Assembly (NCBI GenBank): GCA_025924775.1
Contig: JAICHS010000089.1
Location: 1 to 8,259, forward strand
Length of the DNA stretch: 8,259 bases
DNA from: Rhodanobacteraceae bacterium
GTDB lineage: Bacteria > Pseudomonadota > Gammaproteobacteria > Xanthomonadales > Rhodanobacteraceae
Direction: 5' to 3'
The position numbers were made by a program, and so were the translations under genes. This document shows, one piece after another, positions 6,657 through 8,259 of the stretch (position 1 is its first letter; the number at the start of each line of letters is the position of its first letter). The notes under the pieces are model-generated. The model saw only the letters and a program-made list of their open reading frames with translations, was not told the origin of the DNA and made no database searches.

Positions 6657-7235
6657 ATGGCTGAAGTGGGTCGAACGAACGACGAACCCGACGCAACCTG
6701 GGTCGCGAGCCTGCAGGCGCGCGACGCCAATGCATTCACGCGCCTGGTCACGTGCTACGAACGGCCGATGTTCAATGTCGCCTACCGCATGCTCGGCAAT
6801 GCCGCGGAGGCGGCGGACGCCACCCAGGACGTGTTCGTGAAAGTATTCGAGAACATCGCCGGATTCGACCCGCACTATCGCTTGTTCAGTTGGGTGTACC
6901 GGATCGCCGTGAACGAGTCCATCGACCGCCTGAAGCGCCGGCGCCACGCCGAAACGGTTTCGCTCGACGTGGCGGAATTTCCGCTGGCCAGCGCCGAACG
7001 CAATCCCGAACAATTGGCTGGAGACGCCCAGATGCACGACATGATCCAGGCGACGCTGATGGAAATGCCGGATGACCACCGGGTCGTCATCGTGCTGCGG
7101 CACTTCGCCGAATGCAGTTACGCCCAGATGTCCGAGATCCTGCACATCCCGGAGAAGACCGTGAAATCGCGGCTGTACAGCGCCCGCCAGGAACTGCACG
7201 CAAAACTGTTCGCCCACGGCGTGGTGACGGCATGA
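6657..7235 (+). CDS. ECF-family RNA polymerase sigma factor
   Basis: 192 residues with both ECF domains. Sigma2 is at about 24-97, with AEAADATQDVFVKVFENI (50-67, core-binding region 2.2) and LFSWVYRIAVNESIDRLKRRR (76-96, the -10 recognition region). A short acidic linker follows, then sigma4 at about 127-183 with the helix-turn-helix SYAQMSEILHIPEKTVKSRL (154-173). Size and order are standard. The ATG at 6657 has TGAGG 5 bases upstream and works for readthrough transcripts. If transcription starts from the adjacent promoter, GTG 6666 (Val4) could serve as a leaderless start, and either start keeps both domains. It overlaps the anti-sigma-like ORF by 4 bases (ATGA), the usual coupling of an ECF sigma with its regulator. 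Confidence 0.92.
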   Translation: MAEVGRTNDEPDATWVASLQARDANAFTRLVTCYERPMFNVAYRMLGNAAEAADATQDVFVKVFENIAGFDPHYRLFSWVYRIAVNESIDRLKRRRHAETVSLDVAEFPLASAERNPEQLAGDAQMHDMIQATLMEMPDDHRVVIVLRHFAECSYAQMSEILHIPEKTVKSRLYSARQELHAKLFAHGVVTA

Positions 7236-8259
7236 TCGACCCTCGCGAACTGGCGTGGCTGCACGCGGAGCTGGATGGCGACCTCGATCCCGCGGCGCGC
7301 GCGCGCCTACAGGACGCGCTGGAACGATCGCCGGAACTGCGCGCCGCGCGGGCAGAGTTGCTGGAACTGGATACGGCCCTGCGCGGGGTCGCGCCCGTGC
7401 CGGAACCGCCCGCGGCGCTGCATGCAAGCCTGCTGGCCATCGCGGCGGCGGCGGCCCGACCCGTGGTGCAGCAGCCCGATTTGACGCACCCACCAACTTT
7501 CAGCGATGCCAGCCGTATTGGGTGGCGTGCGGCGCGCATCGGATGGCGCAGGACACCAACCCACCACAGACACGAATCGAGGGGCACGCAAATGGCAAGC
7601 ATGACGATGCAGAAGAAGGCACTGGTCACGGCGGTGGCGGCGGCGGTCGTGGCGGTCGCGGTGGGGGTCGCCTACATGGGCGACCTGTTCCCGCACGGCG
7701 CCAACGAAATGGCTGCGGCAACGATCGCCCCGGCGCAGCGTTACGAGGCGAGCCAGGTGAGCAGCAGCGACCTTCAGCTCGGCAACCAGGACGCGGCGAA
7801 ATTCGTCCAGAGCGACGCCTACCAGAAGATCATCAACGATCCGGCGATGCTGACGCTGCTGCGCAGCGATGCGTTCCGCACCGCGCTGGCCAACAGCGAA
7901 ATGCGCACCGCCCTGTCCAACAGCGATGCCCTGCGCACGGCGCTTGCGCGCAGCGATGCGCTGCGCGCCACCTTGCAGAACAGCGACGCCTTCCGCAACG
8001 CGCTGGCACACAACGATGCCTTCCGCAACGCGCTCGCCAGCAACGATGCGTTCCGCACCGCGTTGGAGCACAACGACGCCTTCCGCAACGCGCTGGCGCA
8101 CAATGCGGCGTTCCGCACTGCGCTTGCCAACAGCGACGCGTTCCGCAATGCGCTGGAACACAACGACGCCTTCCGCAACGCGCTCGCCAGCAACGACGCA
8201 TTCCGCACTGCCTTGCAGAACAACGACGCCTTCCGCATCGCGCTCGAGCGCAGCGACGC
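7232..8259 (+). CDS. Anti-sigma-like domain fused to membrane helix and decapeptide repeats (3'-truncated by window edge)
   Basis: The frame opening at ATG 7232 has no stop through 8259 (342 codons). Residues 1-75 look like a Zn-less anti-sigma domain: ELAWLHAELDGDLDPAARAR (6-25), SPELRAARAELLELDTALRG (33-52), then a Pro-rich PVPEPPAALHASLLA (55-69). No HxxxCxxC zinc motif is present. Residues 84-120 are a linker with coding-unlike codons (AGG, AGA, many A/T-ending) that also contains promoter B. A membrane helix follows at 129-149 (KKALVTAVAAAVVAVAVGVAY), then a polar region and 10-residue repeats from 212 onward. The order, cytoplasmic anti-sigma domain then helix then exported part, is normal for ECF anti-sigma factors. 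The repeats are not. A separate gene starting at 7592 is the alternative model, and both products may be made. Confidence 0.65.
   Translation, partial: MIDPRELAWLHAELDGDLDPAARARLQDALERSPELRAARAELLELDTALRGVAPVPEPPAALHASLLAIAAAAARPVVQQPDLTHPPTFSDASRIGWRAARIGWRRTPTHHRHESRGTQMASMTMQKKALVTAVAAAVVAVAVGVAYMGDLFPHGANEMAAATIAPAQRYEASQVSSSDLQLGNQDAAKFVQSDAYQKIINDPAMLTLLRSDAFRTALANSEMRTALSNSDALRTALARSDALRATLQNSDAFRNALAHNDAFRNALASNDAFRTALEHNDAFRNALAHNAAFRTALANSDAFRNALEHNDAFRNALASNDAFRTALQNNDAFRIALERSD
7489..7518 (+). promoter_or_regulatory. ECF-type promoter B, inside the anti-sigma ORF
   Basis: CCCACCAACTTT (7489-7500) and CGTAT (7514-7518) reproduce promoter A exactly in both blocks and in the 13-base spacer length, while spacer and flanking sequences differ. 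It therefore looks like a selected two-part site and not a duplicated segment. It lies about 75 bases before the internal ATG at 7592, leaving room for a leader with a ribosome binding site. The surrounding codons read as a poor coding sequence, consistent with an intergenic region that happens to be open in frame. Confidence 0.7.
7592..8259 (+). CDS. Alternative or nested product: membrane-anchored decapeptide-repeat protein (3'-truncated)
   Basis: This ATG is codon 121 of the longer anti-sigma ORF. It has its own Shine-Dalgarno (GAGGGG, 7579-7584, 7 bases upstream) and promoter B about 75 bases upstream. The product would start MASMTMQKKALVTAV, with two Lys before a 21-residue Ala/Val helix: a signal anchor or uncleaved signal peptide. 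About 60 polar residues follow, including two degenerate repeat-like units (SDAYQKIIND and PAMLTLLR), then the regular array [N/S]DA[F/L]R[N/T]AL-x-x. I know no named family for it. By position it is a probable target of the adjacent sigma factor and sits at the cell envelope. Whether it exists as a separate protein, only as part of the fusion, or both, cannot be settled from sequence. Confidence 0.5.
   Translation, partial: MASMTMQKKALVTAVAAAVVAVAVGVAYMGDLFPHGANEMAAATIAPAQRYEASQVSSSDLQLGNQDAAKFVQSDAYQKIINDPAMLTLLRSDAFRTALANSEMRTALSNSDALRTALARSDALRATLQNSDAFRNALAHNDAFRNALASNDAFRTALEHNDAFRNALAHNAAFRTALANSDAFRNALEHNDAFRNALASNDAFRTALQNNDAFRIALERSD
7865..8259 (+). repeat. 30-bp tandem coding repeat (13 units plus a partial, continuing past the window)
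   Basis: Units start at 7865, 7895, 7922 and then every 30 bases to 8252. The second is 27 bases (SEMRTALSN, one codon short). Protein consensus is [N/S]-D-A-[F/L]-R-[N/T]-A-L-[A/E/Q]-x. Variation is mostly at third codon positions and at residues 6, 9 and 10, while D-A-F-R and A-L are nearly invariant (one unit has NAAFR, another SDALRATL). Synonymous divergence between units shows selection on protein sequence and not recent slippage. Units 5-8 resemble units 10-13 in order, hinting at a 5-unit (150-bp) higher-order period. The Ala/Leu content and even spacing suggest a helical solenoid or coiled structure. Confidence 0.9.

Noticed and set aside
7307..8161. Minus-strand open frames across the repeat array, themselves repetitive
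   Set aside because: Any 30-bp coding repeat without stops leaves several frames open. Codon variation follows the plus-strand frame (third-position changes), so the minus frames are shadows.
7865..8259. Possible CRISPR array because of about 30-bp repeat period
   Set aside because: Units are directly adjacent with no unique spacers, diverge at synonymous sites and encode an unbroken protein repeat.

Overview
The window has strong G/C preference at third codon positions and tightly packed genes on both strands. It looks like a chromosomal accessory or regulatory segment of a high-GC proteobacterium. A Xanthomonadales-type gammaproteobacterium (Rhodanobacteraceae/Lysobacteraceae) is my best guess from the style of the proteins, but no marker gene fixes the taxon.

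Layout. Positions 1-598 hold the tail of a small protein, a small secreted-protein gene broken by two frameshifts (one at a 7-bp tandem repeat), and a strong hairpin. Positions 599-2425 (+) encode a predicted SLOG-type nucleotide-sensing domain followed by four membrane helices. Convergent to it, 4247-2451 (-) encodes a TIR domain (catalytic Glu retained) fused to a TolB/FlgO-like domain and TPR repeats. Upstream of that on the same strand, 5630-4329 (-) encodes a GAF + SpoIIE/RsbU-type PP2C phosphatase. Divergent from the phosphatase, two overlapping genes encode an RsbW-like HATPase (5883-6296) and an RsbV-like STAS protein (6289-6594). These three make a complete partner-switching module. 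A hairpin and a promoter then separate it from an ECF-type sigma factor (6657-7235). The sigma gene overlaps, by ATGA, an anti-sigma-like ORF (7232 to the window end) that continues in frame through a membrane helix into a tandem array of 10-residue repeats.

How the parts may work together. The phosphatase would dephosphorylate the STAS protein, which would then bind the HATPase kinase/anti-sigma. The ECF sigma and its overlapping anti-sigma form a second switch next door. The clearest unexplained signal is a two-block sequence, CCCACCAACTTT-N13-CGTAT, present twice with identical spacing: just before the sigma gene, and inside the anti-sigma ORF just upstream of an internal ATG that has its own ribosome binding site. 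This looks like the sigma factor's own promoter, driving itself and the repeat protein. It suggests the anti-sigma and the membrane-anchored repeat protein are made both as a fusion and as a separately expressed nested product. The neighbouring TIR and SLOG-membrane genes raise the possibility of an NAD-derived signalling pair, which is inference only.
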